DNA of 64,000 nt from Candidatus Gastranaerophilales bacterium (GCA_944323165.1 CALURK010000005.1:1-64000); one strand, 5' to 3'. Numbered from the stretch's first letter, positions 33,362 through 43,553 are shown. Program-made: numbers and translations. The notes: generated from the letters alone by a model not told the origin.

Positions 33362-34738
33362 ATGTATAATGTTGCGATAATTGGTGCAGGTCCTGCCGGT
33401 ATTTTTTCTGCTTTGGAGATAATAAAGTTACGTCCTGAATGGAAAATTATTCTTATTGAAAAGGGACAAAAAATTGAGAAAAGAAAATGCCCAATAAGAG
33501 AAGGTTCCCCAAAGTGCGTAAATTGCAAACGCTGCGGGCTTTTGTGCGGTTGGGGCGGAGCAGGTGCCTTTTCTGATGGAAAACTTACACTTACTCCTGA
33601 TGTAGGTGGACATTTGGTAGATTATATGTCCAGAGAAAAGGTTGAGGATTTAATCAAATACGCTGATAATATGTATCTGGAACACGGCGCTACGGATGAA
33701 GTCTTTGGTACCGATATGGAGGTGTTCAGAGAAATTGAACATAAAGCACTGCTGGCTGAATTAAAGCTTGTGCATTCTCCCGTAAGGCATTTGGGTACAG
33801 AAAGAAGTCTTGATGTATTAAAGCACATGCAAGATTACTTGGATGAGAGAATAACAATTTTAAATAACGTATCAGCTCAGAGTTTAATTGTAGAGTGCGA
33901 ACAAGTAAAGGGTATTGTTTTAGATAATGGTGAAACAATAAGAGCAGAATATACAATTATTGCTCCTGGAAGAGAAGGTGCTGATTGGTTGACTCACGAA
34001 TTTGCAAAAAATAAAATAGGCATGGTAAATAATGCCGTTGATGTTGGAGTTAGAGTAGAACTTCCGGCTCCTGTCTTTGCACCATTAACAGATAAGTTGT
34101 ATGAGTCAAAATTAGTTTACTATTCTCCAACTTTTGGTGATGAAGTCAGAACATTTTGTATGAATCCAAATGGAGAAGTAGTTCAGGAAAATTATAATGG
34201 GATAGCAACCGTAAATGGGCATAGTTACGCAAATATAAAGACTAATAATACAAATTTTGCATTGTTAGTAAGTAAGAAATTTACAGAGCCTTTTAAGGAA
34301 CCAATAGCTTATGGTCAACATATAGCGAGTTTAGCCAATATGCTGGCGGGAGGAATTCTGGTTCAACGTTTTGGCGATTTGTTAGAAGGCAGACGTTCTA
34401 CTCCTGATAGGATACAATCCAGCATAATTACTCCGACTTTAACCTGCGCAACTCCGGGAGATTTGAGTCTTGTAATACCATATAGACAAATGAAAAGTAT
34501 TATAGAAATGCTTTTTGCTCTTGATAAAATTGCACCGGGGACAGCTTCAAGGTACACTTTACTGTATGGTATAGAAGTTAAGTTCTACTCAGCAAGGGTA
34601 AAATTAACAAATGAATTGGAAACAGAAGGGGTTAAAAACTTATTTACGATAGGAGATGGTGCAGGTGTAACGAGAGGTCTTATACAAGCATCTGCTTCGG
34701 GAGTTTATGTTGCAAGAACTATATGCGAACGCGGTTAA
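33362..34738 (+). CDS. FAD-dependent oxidoreductase with Cys-rich insert
   Basis: A 458-aa flavoprotein with an N-terminal dinucleotide motif VAIIGAGPAGIFSALEII. It continues with CPIREGSPKCVNCKRCGLLCGWGGAGAFSDGKLTL, a Cys-rich segment typical of the large uncharacterised FAD-utilising dehydrogenases. The C-terminal FAD motif is NLFTIGDGAGVTRGLIQASASG. The four to five closely spaced Cys could bind a metal or Fe-S cluster. The reaction is unknown. Ribosome site TTAGGAG. Confidence 0.8.
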   Translation: MYNVAIIGAGPAGIFSALEIIKLRPEWKIILIEKGQKIEKRKCPIREGSPKCVNCKRCGLLCGWGGAGAFSDGKLTLTPDVGGHLVDYMSREKVEDLIKYADNMYLEHGATDEVFGTDMEVFREIEHKALLAELKLVHSPVRHLGTERSLDVLKHMQDYLDERITILNNVSAQSLIVECEQVKGIVLDNGETIRAEYTIIAPGREGADWLTHEFAKNKIGMVNNAVDVGVRVELPAPVFAPLTDKLYESKLVYYSPTFGDEVRTFCMNPNGEVVQENYNGIATVNGHSYANIKTNNTNFALLVSKKFTEPFKEPIAYGQHIASLANMLAGGILVQRFGDLLEGRRSTPDRIQSSIITPTLTCATPGDLSLVIPYRQMKSIIEMLFALDKIAPGTASRYTLLYGIEVKFYSARVKLTNELETEGVKNLFTIGDGAGVTRGLIQASASGVYVARTICERG

Positions 34739-34769
34739 GATTTCCTTATTCAAAATCGTAAATATATGT

Positions 34770-34775
34770 TAAAAT
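34770..34775 (+). promoter_or_regulatory. Extended -10 placed for a leaderless fliI mRNA
   Basis: TGT-TAAAAT followed by 7 nt and the ATG at 34783; no ribosome site is present. Confidence 0.5.
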
Positions 34776-34782
34776 AAATTTT

Positions 34783-36129
34783 ATGGAAGGCGTAGATCAG
34801 GAATATATAGACAATCTAAAGCATCGGGTTAGCGATAAGATAGAAAACCTTGAGTTGTATCAATTCAAAGGTAGCGTGTCAAAGCTTGTAGGTTTAACTG
34901 TAGAGGTAAAACTTCCTGGACTTAAAATTGGTGATTTGTGTTATATAGAGGCTTCTAACGGAGAAAAAAAACCAGCGGAAGTTGTCGCTTTTAAAGGTGA
35001 TGCAGCTCAGTTACTTCTTTTATATGATGGAACCGGTATTGGTCAAGGAAGTTTAGTTACAACGACAGGAAAGCCCATTATAATTCCTGTAGGTGATTTC
35101 CTTTTGGGAAGGTTAATAAATCCAATGGGAGATCCGATAGACGGAAAGCCCATGGATATAGAAGGAGCTTTGTGGCGCCCTGTAGAGGGACCTCCTCCCG
35201 GACCTTTTGAAAGACCTATAATAACAGAAATGTTTTCTACGGGGGTAAGAGCTATAGATGCTTGTTTGACCTTTGGGTGCGGACAGCGTATGGGGCTTTT
35301 TGCAGGTTCAGGTGTCGGAAAAAGTACCTTGCTTGGTATGATTGCAAGAAATTCTGATGCCGACGTAAACGTTGTTGCACTGATAGGAGAACGTGGAAGA
35401 GAAGTTAAAGAGTTTGTTGAAGATGCTTTAGGACCAGAAGGTATGAAAAAGTCAGTATTGGTATGTTCTACAGGAGATCAGCCGCCTTTAATCAGACAGA
35501 AGTGCCTTTTAACAGCAACTGCCGTGTGCGAATATTTTCGAGATCAGGGGAAAAAAGTTTTCTTAATGACAGATACAGTCACTCGTTGTGCTATGGCTGG
35601 CCGTGAAGTAGGTCTTTCAATAGGTGAACCTCCAACGATGAAAGGCTATCCGCCTTCAATATTCTCTTGGCTTCAAAAAGTTCTTGAAAGAGCTGGAAAT
35701 AGTCCTAAAGGTTCAATTACCGCTTTTTATACCGTTCTGATGGAGGGGGATGATATAAATGACCCTATCGTAGATACTGTAAGAGGTATTACAGACGGTC
35801 ACATTTTCTTGTCAAGAAAAGTTGCGGAGGCCAATCACTATCCTGCTATAGATATTTTGGGGAGTATTTCAAGGTTGATGTCTGCAATCGCAAGTCAACC
35901 TCATAAGGAAGCTGCTGCTAAATTAAGAAAAATTATGGCAATGTATAGGGAAAATAAAGATTTGATTGATGTAGGTATGTACCAGCCCGGAACTAACCCC
36001 AAGTTAGACATTGCAATAGAGATGATGCCCAAAATAAACGCATTTTTACAACAAAGAACTACGGATTCTGTAAGTATGCAAAATACCATTGATACATTAA
36101 TAAATATGATGTCTGGTGTCGATATTTAA
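34783..36129 (+). CDS. fliI: Flagellar export ATPase FliI
   Basis: A 448-aa F1-beta-like ATPase that powers or primes the flagellar type III export apparatus. Walker A is GLFAGSGVGKSTLLG (about residues 170-184), Walker B is VFLMTDTVTRCA, with GERGREVKEF and GYPPSIFSWLQKVLERAG typical of FliI/YscN. The preceding EGPPPGPFERP segment is also characteristic. A virulence-type injectisome ATPase is the alternative, but flhB and flagellin in the same window favour flagella. fliH and fliJ are not adjacent. Confidence 0.92.
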   Translation: MEGVDQEYIDNLKHRVSDKIENLELYQFKGSVSKLVGLTVEVKLPGLKIGDLCYIEASNGEKKPAEVVAFKGDAAQLLLLYDGTGIGQGSLVTTTGKPIIIPVGDFLLGRLINPMGDPIDGKPMDIEGALWRPVEGPPPGPFERPIITEMFSTGVRAIDACLTFGCGQRMGLFAGSGVGKSTLLGMIARNSDADVNVVALIGERGREVKEFVEDALGPEGMKKSVLVCSTGDQPPLIRQKCLLTATAVCEYFRDQGKKVFLMTDTVTRCAMAGREVGLSIGEPPTMKGYPPSIFSWLQKVLERAGNSPKGSITAFYTVLMEGDDINDPIVDTVRGITDGHIFLSRKVAEANHYPAIDILGSISRLMSAIASQPHKEAAAKLRKIMAMYRENKDLIDVGMYQPGTNPKLDIAIEMMPKINAFLQQRTTDSVSMQNTIDTLINMMSGVDI

Positions 36130-36276
36130 TTTTGTCAATAGGTAAATATTATTATTCAAAGTATAATTGATATTTTAAATTGATGTAATATAATTTACTA
36201 TGAAATTTAGTGAAAATGTGTATTATATACAATATTAAATTTTGTAAATTTTTCATTAAACATGCCTGAAAATATG

Positions 36277-36294
36277 GCAAAAAATATTTTTTTA
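36277..36294 (+). promoter_or_regulatory. Shared AT-rich promoter element, amylase locus 1
   Basis: GCAAAAAATATTTTTTTA is followed by a 9-nt segment and TATAT, ending 33 nt before the GTG start of the giant amylase. The same 18 nt occur at 50277-50294, 36 nt before the second amylase operon. Downstream segments (CTTTATATAT and CTTTAAATAT) also correspond. Confidence 0.6.
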
Positions 36295-36327
36295 CATTCT
36301 TTATATATTTAGAAGGAGTTTCAGAAG

Positions 36328-39300
36328 GTGTTTGTAAATAAAATTAACGGAGTATCAAATGTAGGATTTAAGGCCTATCAACATGTTAAAAATGGTGTTG
36401 GTGAAACTATTATGAGATTTAATTATCCTTATGATAGCGAAAAAGAGGATTGTGAAATTCATATATATAGTGCAACTCCGACTGAAAAATATGATTACAA
36501 ACTTTCGGAAAAACCTATTGCTGTAGTAAATTTAAAACCCGAAGGTGTAGATGTAAACCTTCAAGATATAACTAATTTAGATAAAGATGCTCCTTTTGCT
36601 TATAAAGTTGTAAGAAAAGATAAATCAACCGGAAAAGTCGTTTGGGAAGGTGCGGATACAGGGGTCAAAATAAAACCTCAAAATGGAGAATATGTAAATA
36701 GAACATATGTACATGATCATAGTATATATGAACAAAAGGACAGCAGTGGTAAAGTAATAAATGTATATGAAGATTACACTGATGATCCTATAAGTAATTA
36801 TACTCATACCTTAGTATCAAGAAAAGGTACAACTCCTATAGTACAAGGAGCAGGTTATTTAATAACTCCTGACTCATTAATGCCGGGTGCACGATATAGA
36901 GGTTTTAATGAAGCAAACACCGGTGAAATAGATTATGATAAAGATTACCAGAAAAAAATGGAAGGTGTTATAAAGAACTTTTCCAACATATATGGTGGTA
37001 ATATAGCAGGCGCTCAAAAGCTAATTCCGTATTTAAAAAATGCTGGTTATAAATATGTATTTTCGACACCAATTGCTAATGGTTCCAAAGGTTGGTCTTT
37101 GGGATATTGGAATAAAAATAATATGCAAGTATCTCCAAATATGGGAAATACGGAAAACTTTGCATCTTATTTTAAAGAATTATATAAAAATGGTTTAAAG
37201 TACGTATATGACGGAACTTTTACTTCTGAAGGCTTAGAAGGTATACATTTTCAGTATGCATTAAGATGGGCAGAAAAAAATCCGCAATCATATTATTGGT
37301 TTAGAATGACAGGTTTAAAAAATTCCAATTTAGGTTTGGGTGTTGTGCCAAAAAATAAAGAGAATTTACGTCATAGAATAGTAAATGCTCCATACAATTA
37401 TGAGTTACAAAAAGATGGAACTTATAAGAAAGTTGCAAATCCAAATTATGATTCAAATAAAGAAACTTTATGTCAGATTTACGATGCAGCTCAGGCAAGT
37501 GATAGGCAAGTAAAAGCTTTAGATAAGGCAATTATTAACTACGAAAAGCTAACAGAAGGCAAAGCTCTAGATATAAATAGCCATGACGATACTGTAATAA
37601 ACTTTATATTCCAAATTAAACCAAATGAGTATGATAATAGAATAAAAGTAATAAATGAGTTAAATAAGAAATTTGGGAAAAATATAAAATTAGATACAGC
37701 TGACGGTACAATAATGGCAGCTCATTTTTCTAATTTTAAAATTGATAAGAAAACAGAAGGTGGTTTTGTAACTTGGGATGCTAACACTGATATGGCAAAA
37801 ATGAATTACCACATATCAGGGTATGATGAAAAGATCTTGCAAGGTATAGTAAGTCGTTCTGAAAGAGATTATGAAAGAATGCTTACAGAACGCGGGGCAA
37901 GAGAAGTTCAAGATATGGCAATCCAATCAGGAAAATATTGGACAAGAAAGGTTAAAGATATTCAAACGTTGTACACTGCTCAAACAGTTGGTACAGCAAA
38001 GTCTGTCGAAGCTATAGAAAAGCTTATAAAAGAGGGTAAATTGCCTGAAGAAGCAAGATTAGACAATAATGTTTTAACAAATATTATAAATGGTCACTAT
38101 GTATTGTCACCCAAAGGTGTTTTATCAAAAGACGATGTGACTGTAAAGGCGTTAATGAGTTTGCCGCTTGACGCTTTAGAATTAGGAGAAAACACGGTAG
38201 GAGTATTATCAACTTCATATTTTTCAAATAGGGCTACAACTGATGAAACAATTGGAGTATCAAGATTTGATTTGATGAAGCAAAATAATCCTCATTTAGT
38301 AGAGCCTTATGCAAAGAATTACAATAAAGTAAACAGTTTATTTAAGAATGAACTTAAAAATTTTGCTGATTCAGTAATAAAGAAAGCAAATGAAAGCTCT
38401 AATGAAAAACTTTTAGATAGTAATGGTGATTATACAGAGTATGGCGAATATGTAATAGATCTTTTAGGACAAGAGATTGCAAAATATGCTTTCTTGAAAG
38501 CCATAGGTGGAGATGGGTTGAAATCAAAAGTTCTTCCAACAGGTGAAATTACTTACGATTATGACAGCTTGAGAGAGGGAACTACATTACAATCTTTAGG
38601 TATAAATGGTAACAGTCCAGAAGACGAGGCTTCAAAATTAGAAAAGAAAATTGAAAAAGGTTTAAGAAGTCTTTCCGAGAGTGATATATCCTATGTTGCA
38701 GACGCAATGTCAAAACAAATTGCAGGAACAGATACTTCAAGTTTTAGAATCGCAGAAGCTCTAGTTGATAGAACAGGTTTAGGCTTAGACTGGAGATTGG
38801 ATGCTGCAAAAGATGTTATGGATATGGATGCTGTTCGTAATGGAGATAATACTTTCGACGACAACTGGGATGATGCGATAAAATTCTGGGGTAAATTCGT
38901 ACAGGCTGTAAAATCAGAAAATCCAAATGCATATATTGTAGCAGAACTTACAGATATTGAAGAGTTGATGAAAGATACTTATGGATTAAATGCATATCCA
39001 TATAAAAATTATACAAATGTTGGACAGAAATTCAATGGCGAGCCGGATGCATTTGTTAAATTCTTTAATCAAACGGGTATTACATCAGAAGCGGGTTATT
39101 CTTACTTCTTTACAGATTTGTTAACACTTTTTGCTCCTTCATTTGATGAAGGAAGTGGTGTTAGTGCAACACATGATAGAGTTATGCCAAGGTTTGATTT
39201 GTTGATGCAAACAAGAAGTGCAGACTATTTGAGAAATTTATATACATTTATGGGGAACCACGATAAACCAAGAATGCTTCACGGTCTTTCTGTTGATATG

Positions 39301-41166
39301 GACATGTTCCACGCAAACATTTTAGATCAAGGAGATAGAGGACATCGTGCAAGAGAGGCTGCAATACAAGTCTTATCTGGTGCAAAATCGCCTTCAGAAG
39401 TTCCGATAGAATTAAGATTAAATGTGGATAATAACGATTATTTCTTGACTACAAGTTCAAGGGCTGTTGCGAATAGCAAATTGTTGATGTCAGTTGTTTA
39501 TGAAGATAAAGCTTTATCTGAAGAGGATAAACGACGTTTGGCAGATGCGATTAGAGATTTAACTTATGGAAATTATCTTGGAGAAGGTGCAACTGAAAGT
39601 TTACAAAAAATCAAAATAAAAGAGCTTTCATCTCTGGATAATGCTTTTGAAGAAATATTGGATTTGGCAGAAAGCAAGGGGTTGAAATTAAATGCAAGTG
39701 AGCGAGAGCAATTGAAAAGAGCAGTTGTAGAAAAGGCTAAAAATGCTAATCTTTCAAAGTATTTAGTTCACGGTGATTTTGATTGGACCACGCTTGATGA
39801 AAAACAAAAAGAAAGTAATTATAATGCAGCCAAAGAAATTCTGGGCGAAAAGTCTGATTATAGTAAATACAGCTTGTATAGTGTACAATTAGCAAGATTA
39901 TTAAAAGATTCTTACAATGAAACCGGGCTTAATACAAGTGCAAAAGCTCAGCTTGATCAAGCGTTTAAAGATTTTGCAGAAAAATATAATAAGAATACAG
40001 TTTCTTCTCATACAGAAGATTTTAAACGTATAGAAGATCCTGTTACTGCAATGAGAAAAAATGGTTATGCTGCACGAGATCTAAAAGTTGCTTTAGAAAT
40101 GATTGTAAAACAGGCAGAGTATAGGTCTGGTAAACCAATTGCTGATAAAAAAGAGGTTGTTGAAAGATTATTTAAATCTGCAACAGAGCCTGGTGTTGCG
40201 AAAGAAGCTATGATTATGGAATTCTTAAAGGCGCTTCCTGGTATTCCGACCGTATATTCAGGTGACGAGCTTGGTATGACAGGTTATGAAGAAAGGGCAA
40301 AGAACGTATATCTGCAAAACAGAAATGCTCTTCCTTGGACAGATATGGATGAAAAATCTACAATTGGTAATTACAGAAGAACTATAAGAGATACCTTAAA
40401 CGCAACATTGAAAGCCAGAAGTAATCCTGAGCTTTCTCCGCTGAACAATGGTACACCATATAGTTTGGAGGTAAAAGCAAACAACAGAACAAGAAGTGAA
40501 ATGAAAAGTCGTCTTAACGAGATAAATAAGAGATTTGGTGAGATTGATAATGAGTTAAAAGAAGGAAAAATCTCGGAAGCAGAAGCAAACAAGCAGAAAG
40601 CCGCTTTGGTAAAAGAGCGGGAGGTTATAAAAAAAGATCTTGCAAAACTTGCTTATATGATGCAGAATGCAAATGGTGATATTACAGTTTCAGTATTTAA
40701 TGCTGGGGATGTAGAATTTTCAAACAGGTTTGACTACTTCAAAAAGTATGGTCTTGATACAGAAGAAAAACGTAAAAAATTCTTTGAAGATAATAATATA
40801 GAGTCAATTAACCCGGATAACCCGTATATTCCGATTTTACCGAAATCCGAGTTGGATATGATAATGCTTGGTGCAAGCGTCGCTATTCCTGTCGGAACTG
40901 TATTTATGAATGCTAATGCTAAGGATAAGACTGAATACGTTGTAAAAGAAGTCGGAAATAAAAAAGCTATTGTAAGAAAAGACGGCGGTAAAATTATAAT
41001 GGATGGTAAAACTGCTAAAAATGGAGTCATGATACTTAGAAAGATTAAAAATATAATATTCAAAGGACATCAAAACAAATATTCACAATATAACTTTGTA
41101 TCAAATCCATACAAACATAATGAACCGGCTGAGGAGGGTCAAAAATTATCAATTATTGCCAAGTAA
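36328..41166 (+). CDS. Giant F-x-A-tagged GH13 (alpha-amylase family) protein
   Basis: A 1612-aa protein, two to three times longer than ordinary GH13 enzymes, starting at GTG with AAGGAG 10 nt upstream. The N-terminus has NVGFKA (Phe14) and no signal peptide. Conserved region I is near GLKYVYDGTFTSEG (about residues 290-305). The catalytic residues are readable: nucleophile Asp825 (DWRLDAAKD), acid/base Glu873 (IVAELTD) and Asp979 (FMGNHDKP). After a helical insert of several hundred residues the barrel resumes with IPTVYSGDELGMTGYEE (about 1308-1325). It should cleave or rearrange alpha-glucans such as glycogen or starch. The long inserts are unexplained. A hydrophobic SVAIPVGTVFMNA segment lies near residue 1520. 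It precedes a tagged AAA+ ATPase by 21 nt. Confidence 0.85.
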   Translation: MFVNKINGVSNVGFKAYQHVKNGVGETIMRFNYPYDSEKEDCEIHIYSATPTEKYDYKLSEKPIAVVNLKPEGVDVNLQDITNLDKDAPFAYKVVRKDKSTGKVVWEGADTGVKIKPQNGEYVNRTYVHDHSIYEQKDSSGKVINVYEDYTDDPISNYTHTLVSRKGTTPIVQGAGYLITPDSLMPGARYRGFNEANTGEIDYDKDYQKKMEGVIKNFSNIYGGNIAGAQKLIPYLKNAGYKYVFSTPIANGSKGWSLGYWNKNNMQVSPNMGNTENFASYFKELYKNGLKYVYDGTFTSEGLEGIHFQYALRWAEKNPQSYYWFRMTGLKNSNLGLGVVPKNKENLRHRIVNAPYNYELQKDGTYKKVANPNYDSNKETLCQIYDAAQASDRQVKALDKAIINYEKLTEGKALDINSHDDTVINFIFQIKPNEYDNRIKVINELNKKFGKNIKLDTADGTIMAAHFSNFKIDKKTEGGFVTWDANTDMAKMNYHISGYDEKILQGIVSRSERDYERMLTERGAREVQDMAIQSGKYWTRKVKDIQTLYTAQTVGTAKSVEAIEKLIKEGKLPEEARLDNNVLTNIINGHYVLSPKGVLSKDDVTVKALMSLPLDALELGENTVGVLSTSYFSNRATTDETIGVSRFDLMKQNNPHLVEPYAKNYNKVNSLFKNELKNFADSVIKKANESSNEKLLDSNGDYTEYGEYVIDLLGQEIAKYAFLKAIGGDGLKSKVLPTGEITYDYDSLREGTTLQSLGINGNSPEDEASKLEKKIEKGLRSLSESDISYVADAMSKQIAGTDTSSFRIAEALVDRTGLGLDWRLDAAKDVMDMDAVRNGDNTFDDNWDDAIKFWGKFVQAVKSENPNAYIVAELTDIEELMKDTYGLNAYPYKNYTNVGQKFNGEPDAFVKFFNQTGITSEAGYSYFFTDLLTLFAPSFDEGSGVSATHDRVMPRFDLLMQTRSADYLRNLYTFMGNHDKPRMLHGLSVDMDMFHANILDQGDRGHRAREAAIQVLSGAKSPSEVPIELRLNVDNNDYFLTTSSRAVANSKLLMSVVYEDKALSEEDKRRLADAIRDLTYGNYLGEGATESLQKIKIKELSSLDNAFEEILDLAESKGLKLNASEREQLKRAVVEKAKNANLSKYLVHGDFDWTTLDEKQKESNYNAAKEILGEKSDYSKYSLYSVQLARLLKDSYNETGLNTSAKAQLDQAFKDFAEKYNKNTVSSHTEDFKRIEDPVTAMRKNGYAARDLKVALEMIVKQAEYRSGKPIADKKEVVERLFKSATEPGVAKEAMIMEFLKALPGIPTVYSGDELGMTGYEERAKNVYLQNRNALPWTDMDEKSTIGNYRRTIRDTLNATLKARSNPELSPLNNGTPYSLEVKANNRTRSEMKSRLNEINKRFGEIDNELKEGKISEAEANKQKAALVKEREVIKKDLAKLAYMMQNANGDITVSVFNAGDVEFSNRFDYFKKYGLDTEEKRKKFFEDNNIESINPDNPYIPILPKSELDMIMLGASVAIPVGTVFMNANAKDKTEYVVKEVGNKKAIVRKDGGKIIMDGKTAKNGVMILRKIKNIIFKGHQNKYSQYNFVSNPYKHNEPAEEGQKLSIIAK

Positions 41167-41187
41167 TAATTGAATAAGGTAGAGGGT

Positions 41188-42651
41188 ATGAAAGTCGGTG
41201 CAGTAGGATTAAATTATTATACAGGTTATAAAAGTCCAAATATAAAATCTAATAAAGTTAATTTGTTAACAAAGCCTGATATTGTATCTTTTAGAGGAAT
41301 ATTAAGCTCAGAACCTGATTTGTCAACGAAATTTAGATATGGGCTAGAAGCTTTGGACGGACAATCTGTTATGGTTGTTACGTCTAATGAAGACAGTTCA
41401 GATGCTATGCTGGAATTCTATGCGGATAAAATTGATATTCCTATAATGAAAAAGTATACATTGCAGGTAAAAGGAGATGGGCTTAGCGAGGCTAATCAAT
41501 TACGGACCAACTTTGCAATATATAAGAAAAATGGGAGTTATTGGCTCTTATCGCTTGCTGATAACAGATTATCAGGAATATTGGTTGCAAACCCAAAAGA
41601 AAAATTTGATGCAAAAAAAACCGTTTATACAGGAGAAAAGAAAGAACTTAAAAATGGTGATGCAATACAAACAAGCGACGCATTTTATGGTCGTGATGAT
41701 AATTTAATATTTAATAAGCCTAAACGTTATGATATATCAGATGCTGAGAGATATCTAAAAGTTAACATTGTTGGAAATTACAATGAGTTAAACAAGAAAA
41801 CTGTAGCTGCTTTAAATAAAAAAGCAGGTCCGAGTAATATAAAAAAAGGGTTCTTTTTTTCTGATATAGGCGGGTTGGATAACATTATAGAAACTTTGAA
41901 AAAATATGTTATAGCTCCTATTAATTATCCTAAGGTGTTTGAAAATATAAGGTTAAATAAAGGTATTTTATTATGGGGACCGCCGAGGTGTGGAAAAACT
42001 CTTTTAGGTAAAGCTTTAGCAAATGAATCTGGTGCAAAATATCGTGAATACAATGCTAATGAATTTAAAACAGCTCAAGTCGGATCTTCAGAAGCTGCAA
42101 TACGGGAAGTATTCAAAAAAGCAATTGCAGACGCTCCTTCCATTACCTTTATAGATGAAATTGATTCTATAGCAAAAATTAGGGATGGATCTTCAAATGC
42201 AAGATTTGATGATCCGATGGTTAACCAGTTATTAGGTTGTATGAGTGATTTGGAAAAGAGTAAAGTCCCAGCGTTTTTTATAGCTGCTACAAATAGAAAA
42301 GATTTACTTGAGCCGGCTCTTATAGCTTCCGGTCGATTTGGTTTGCATTTGGAAGTCCCAATGCCTGACGAGAATGGGCTAAAACAAATTTTTAATATTC
42401 ATTCTAAAGATAAACCGATTGCAAAAGACGTAAGTGTTGATTTACTGGTACAAAAAATGCTGGAGAACCAATTTAATGGCTCAGATGTCGCCGAGATTAT
42501 TTCAGATGCTTATTTTAATGCTCTTGAACGCTTAGGCATGTTTGAAAAAATGAATAATAAGAGTTTTTTATATGGTGATATGCAGAAAATATTTATCTCT
42601 TTTGCAGATTTTGAAAAAGCTATACAAAGAATTGCTAAACAGAAGATTTAA
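41188..42651 (+). CDS. F-x-G-tagged AAA+ ATPase (Cdc48/SpoVK-like single ATPase domain)
   Basis: A 487-aa protein. ATG 41188 is chosen over TTG 41170. The N-terminus carries DIVSFRG (Phe35), then an unassigned domain to about residue 230. One AAA+ module follows: IGGLDNIIETLKKYVIAPI, Walker A GPPRCGKT (Gly to Arg at the fourth position but still matching the pattern), Walker B ITFIDEIDSIA, sensor-1 IAATNRKD and arginine finger in SGRFG. The pore-loop aromatic is replaced (AQVGSSE instead of YVGESE). There is no protease domain. It probably remodels or translocates a protein partner, plausibly the giant amylase encoded 21 nt upstream; that is inference. Confidence 0.85.
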   Translation: MKVGAVGLNYYTGYKSPNIKSNKVNLLTKPDIVSFRGILSSEPDLSTKFRYGLEALDGQSVMVVTSNEDSSDAMLEFYADKIDIPIMKKYTLQVKGDGLSEANQLRTNFAIYKKNGSYWLLSLADNRLSGILVANPKEKFDAKKTVYTGEKKELKNGDAIQTSDAFYGRDDNLIFNKPKRYDISDAERYLKVNIVGNYNELNKKTVAALNKKAGPSNIKKGFFFSDIGGLDNIIETLKKYVIAPINYPKVFENIRLNKGILLWGPPRCGKTLLGKALANESGAKYREYNANEFKTAQVGSSEAAIREVFKKAIADAPSITFIDEIDSIAKIRDGSSNARFDDPMVNQLLGCMSDLEKSKVPAFFIAATNRKDLLEPALIASGRFGLHLEVPMPDENGLKQIFNIHSKDKPIAKDVSVDLLVQKMLENQFNGSDVAEIISDAYFNALERLGMFEKMNNKSFLYGDMQKIFISFADFEKAIQRIAKQKI

Positions 42652-43549
42652 CAAGAGTTTTTGCTGCCTCTATTGCTTGGTGTTGGCATTCCAAGCAGTC
42701 CCAAAAATCTTCCGAATTTATATACGGTTTAACGATTTTCCTTGCCCAGGAACCCACTGCAATTCCCCAGAAATTTATTCCGCACATTTTTGCTAATTCA
42801 GCGGTTTTCGAATTTGTTCCGCCTGATAATACAATGTGTACAGGCAGGTTAGCATTTTGTATGATTTCAGCCATCGCTACAGCTTGGAGAGTAGTTTTGT
42901 AAGTATCTTCAGAACCACTCATCGGGATTCCATCCGCTTGAATTATTGTTGTATAAGGTTTCCTATGAGCAATCATATTTCTTATTCTGTTAATTACATC
43001 TCTGTTCCCGAAATATTCTCTATCTACGCATATTGAAGCATATTTAGGGTTGCATTCATTTATAATATTCCATTTGTAGTCCAAATCTTTTGTATCTTGC
43101 CCCATAACGTGGAGTTCTAAAATTTCAACACCATTTTGAACCATATATGGTAAAATTTCTTTGACATTAACATCTTTTTCATACATCGTCATTGCGCCTG
43201 TTGGACACTTTCTCGCACAGGTTCCGCAACCAACGCATCTTTTGTCATTTACAATAATAGACGGATAAATCGCATCATTTGGACAGTTTCTATAACAATT
43301 TCCGCACTTGATGCAAACGCTGTCTTTTATTTTTGCTTTAGTAATATGAGGATCTCCTTTGATCCCTACACTTACACAAAAATGAGGGGTACTAAGCTTC
43401 GCAAGTTGTGCAGCTTCTTTGGCTGCTTCTAAAACATCTTTACGCGCTGAAATATCAAAATATTCGCAACCGGCCTTGGCGTATACATAAACTAATCTTT
43501 TTACACTTTCACAATCTTCGTTTCCAGCTCCGCATACAATTTTTAGCAT
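42635..43549 (-). CDS. LdpA-like dicluster iron-sulfur protein
   Basis: A 304-aa protein resembling the cyanobacterial circadian input protein LdpA. It opens with MLKIVCGAGNEDCESVKRLV, comparable to the KLICGAS opening of LdpA, has GCEYFDISARKDVLEAAKEA, and then two 4Fe-4S motifs: CIKCGNCYRNCPNDAI (about residue 85) and CVGCGTCARKCPTGAM (about residue 110). The C-terminal 180 residues contain LPVHIVLSGGTNSKTAELAKMCGI. In cyanobacteria LdpA senses redox state and modulates clock period. A generic ferredoxin-domain oxidoreductase is the alternative. It begins 4 nt after the FtsL-like gene and overlaps the convergent ATPase gene by 17 nt. Confidence 0.7.
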   Translation of the reverse strand: MLKIVCGAGNEDCESVKRLVYVYAKAGCEYFDISARKDVLEAAKEAAQLAKLSTPHFCVSVGIKGDPHITKAKIKDSVCIKCGNCYRNCPNDAIYPSIIVNDKRCVGCGTCARKCPTGAMTMYEKDVNVKEILPYMVQNGVEILELHVMGQDTKDLDYKWNIINECNPKYASICVDREYFGNRDVINRIRNMIAHRKPYTTIIQADGIPMSGSEDTYKTTLQAVAMAEIIQNANLPVHIVLSGGTNSKTAELAKMCGINFWGIAVGSWARKIVKPYINSEDFWDCLECQHQAIEAAKTLVKSSV

Positions 43550-43553
43550 AATA

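Noticed and set aside
36277-36294. Sigma-54 promoter reading of the GGCAA motif
   Set aside because: The GC of the -12 element is absent at the required spacing; the T-run and AT box fit a different architecture.
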